Position numbers and translations under genes: made by a program
Part shown: positions 62,505 through 64,000 of the stretch, piece after piece
Layout of the letters: each line of letters opens with the position of its first letter
Numbering within the stretch: the first letter of the stretch is position 1
Source: Paracoccus subflavus
Lineage (GTDB): Bacteria > Pseudomonadota > Alphaproteobacteria > Rhodobacterales > Rhodobacteraceae
Direction of reading: 5' to 3'
Assembly (NCBI RefSeq): GCF_004310345.1
Contig: NZ_SISK01000008.1
Location: 104,643 to 168,642, forward strand
DNA: 64,000 nt
Notes under the pieces: generated by a model
Databases searched by the model: none
The model's input: only the letters and a program-made list of their open reading frames with translations
What the model was told of the DNA's origin: nothing

Positions 62505-64000
62505 TCAGCCCCGGTTCATCCGGTTGGCGATCAGGTCGTCCACGACCTCGGGCTCGGCCAGGGTCGAGATGTCGCCCAGGCTGCCATAGTCGTTTTCGGC
62601 GATCTTGCGCAGGATGCGGCGCATGATCTTGCCCGACCGCGTCTTGGGCATTCCCGGTGCCCACTGGATCAGGTCGGGCTTGGCGATGGGCCCGATCTCG
62701 GTGCGGACCCATTTTTCCAGTTCGGCGCGCAGCTCCTCGGTGGGCTCGACGCCGTTCATCAGCGTCACATAGGCATAGATGCCCTGACCCTTCAGCGGAT
62801 GCGGGTATCCCACGACCGCAGCCTCGGCCACCTTTTCATGCGCGACCAGGGCGGATTCGACCTCGGCCGTGCCCATCCGGTGGCCGCTGACGTTGATCAC
62901 GTCATCGACGCGGCCGGTGATCCAGTAATAGCCGTCTTCATCCCGGCGGCAGCCGTCGCCGGTGAAGTAATAGCCCGGATACTGCTGGAAATACGCCTCC
63001 ATGAAGCGGTCGTGATCGCCCCACAGGGTGCGCATCTGGCCCGGCCAGCTATCGGCGATGCACAGCACGCCCTCGGCGGGGTTGCCCTCCTGCACATGGG
63101 CGGTGGCGGCATCCAGGATCACCGGCTTGATGCCGAAGAAGGGCAGGGTGGCGGAACCGGGCTTGGTTTCCGTGGCACCCGGCAGCGGCGTGATCAGATG
63201 GCCGCCGGTTTCCGTCTGCCACCAGGTATCGACGATGGGACAGCGGCCCTTGCCGATGTTGTCGTTGTACCAGTTCCAGGCCTCGGGGTTGATCGGTTCG
63301 CCCACGGTGCCCAGGACGCGCAGGCTGGACAGGTCGTGTCCCTGGATCGGGTCGGTGCCCTTGGCCATCAGCGACCGGATGGCGGTGGGCGCGGTATAGA
63401 ACTGCGTCACCTTGTGCTTGGCGCAGACCTCCCAGAAGCGGCCGGCATCGGGCCAGGTCGGCACGCCCTCGAACATCAGGGTGGTGGCGCCATTGGCCAG
63501 CGGTCCATAGACGATATAGCTGTGGCCCGTGACCCAGCCGACATCGGCCGTGCACCAGAAGATGTCGCCGTCCCTGTAATCGAAGGTGTACTGGTGCGTC
63601 ATCGCCGCATAGACCAGATAGCCGCCGGTGGTATGCACGACGCCCTTGGGCTTGCCGGTCGAACCCGAGGTATAGAGGATGAACAGCGGGTCTTCGGCAC
63701 TCATCGGGCGCGGCGGGCAATCGGGGCCGGCATGACGCATCAGTTCCCTGACATCCACGTCGCGCCCCTCGATCCAGGTGGTCTGGTCGCCGGTATGCTT
63801 GACCACCAGACAGCGCACCCGATCGGAACAGTGCAGCAGGGCGGCGTCGGTATTGGCCTTCAGATTGGTGCGGCGCCCGCCGCGGGGCGCGGTATCGGCC
63901 GTGATCACGACCTTGGCGCCCGAGTCGTTGATGCGGTTCGCCAGCGCATCGGGTGAAAAGCCCGCAAAGACGATGGAGTGGATGGCGCCGATCCGTGCGC
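62505..64000 (-). CDS. acsA: Acetyl-CoA synthetase, 3' part (start beyond the window)
   Basis: The last 498 codons of AMP-forming acetyl-CoA synthetase; the gene runs past base 64000, so roughly 150 N-terminal residues are missing. Visible parts are the P-loop-like [12 protein letters not shown], the substrate region [19 protein letters not shown], the hinge with YYFTGDG and [13 protein letters not shown], and the acyl-adenylation lysine in [18 protein letters not shown], the usual target of acetylation control. It activates acetate for the glyoxylate cycle encoded upstream in the window. The transporter gene follows 177 bases downstream. Confidence 0.95.
   Translation of the reverse strand, partial: ARIGAIHSIVFAGFSPDALANRINDSGAKVVITADTAPRGGRRTNLKANTDAALLHCSDRVRCLVVKHTGDQTTWIEGRDVDVRELMRHAGPDCPPRPMSAEDPLFILYTSGSTGKPKGVVHTTGGYLVYAAMTHQYTFDYRDGDIFWCTADVGWVTGHSYIVYGPLANGATTLMFEGVPTWPDAGRFWEVCAKHKVTQFYTAPTAIRSLMAKGTDPIQGHDLSSLRVLGTVGEPINPEAWNWYNDNIGKGRCPIVDTWWQTETGGHLITPLPGATETKPGSATLPFFGIKPVILDAATAHVQEGNPAEGVLCIADSWPGQMRTLWGDHDRFMEAYFQQYPGYYFTGDGCRRDEDGYYWITGRVDDVINVSGHRMGTAEVESALVAHEKVAEAAVVGYPHPLKGQGIYAYVTLMNGVEPTEELRAELEKWVRTEIGPIAKPDLIQWAPGMPKTRSGKIMRRILRKIAENDYGSLGDISTLAEPEVVDDLIANRMNRG

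Overview
The window is GC-rich DNA (apart from one short AT-rich island near 57.55-57.61 kb) from an alphaproteobacterium, most likely a Paracoccus-like member of the Rhodobacteraceae. The best pointers are a DnaA-like plasmid replicase with adjacent parAB of the Rhodobacterales type, a RamB/ScfR-type regulator beside glyoxylate-cycle genes, a tct transporter operon, and dense ATGA-overlapping operons. Species identity is inference; no rRNA or other phylogenetic marker is present. About 60 protein genes cover nearly all of the window. I see no tRNA, rRNA, CRISPR array or insertion sequence.

Layout. 0-9.1 kb: start of sarcosine oxidase beta, a LysR regulator, then catBCA-benABCD-benK, a complete benzoate uptake and catechol ortho-cleavage cluster down to 3-oxoadipate enol-lactone, closed by a strong terminator. 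9.1-12.8 kb: plasmid maintenance module (parB, parA, an iteron-like region, DnaA-like replicase). 12.9-16.2 kb: tctABC transporter with the remnant of a UxaA-family dehydratase. 16.2-24.4 kb: a peptidoglycan-binding protein; a four-gene operon of a sucrose-phosphate synthase/phosphatase-like fusion, a double glycosyltransferase fusion, a GT4 glycosyltransferase and a DMT exporter; and a methyltransferase. 24.4-29.4 kb: two convergent GlxA-type regulators, a DhaK-DhaL kinase, a Phd/PIN toxin-antitoxin pair and a small zinc-ribbon protein. 29.5-38.5 kb: RamB-type regulator, malate synthase, isocitrate lyase and prpDCB. 38.6-43.8 kb: a second aa3-type cytochrome oxidase with fused subunits I and III and its assembly genes. 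43.8-52.7 kb: SHOCT protein, broken uvsE, and a six-gene minus-strand run (GT4, ABC importer, sulfatase-like, CDP-alcohol transferase). 52.8-60.5 kb: cytochrome b561, ClpP-like protein with a membrane partner, HWE kinase, a secreted M64-like metallopeptidase with a secreted partner, and a lone receiver protein. 60.5-64 kb: MHS-family transporter and acetyl-CoA synthetase (cut by the window end).

How it fits together. Benzoate degradation would end in acetyl-CoA and succinyl-CoA. Acetyl-CoA synthetase also makes acetyl-CoA, and the glyoxylate cycle (aceB, aceA) and methylcitrate cycle (prpDCB) handle C2 and C3 acyl-CoA, so the window concentrates aromatic and short-chain acid assimilation. The same ten-base box (or its half-site) precedes the aceB, aceA and prpD genes, which suggests one RamB/ScfR-type regulator governs both cycles. 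A plasmid replicon on the same molecule as these central-carbon genes suggests a chromid or large plasmid, or an integrated replicon. The least explained parts are the glycoside-synthesis operon (17.1-23.4 kb), the AT-rich-promoter secreted protease pair (57.5-60.0 kb) and the six-gene ABC/glycosyltransferase/sulfatase run (45.9-52.7 kb).
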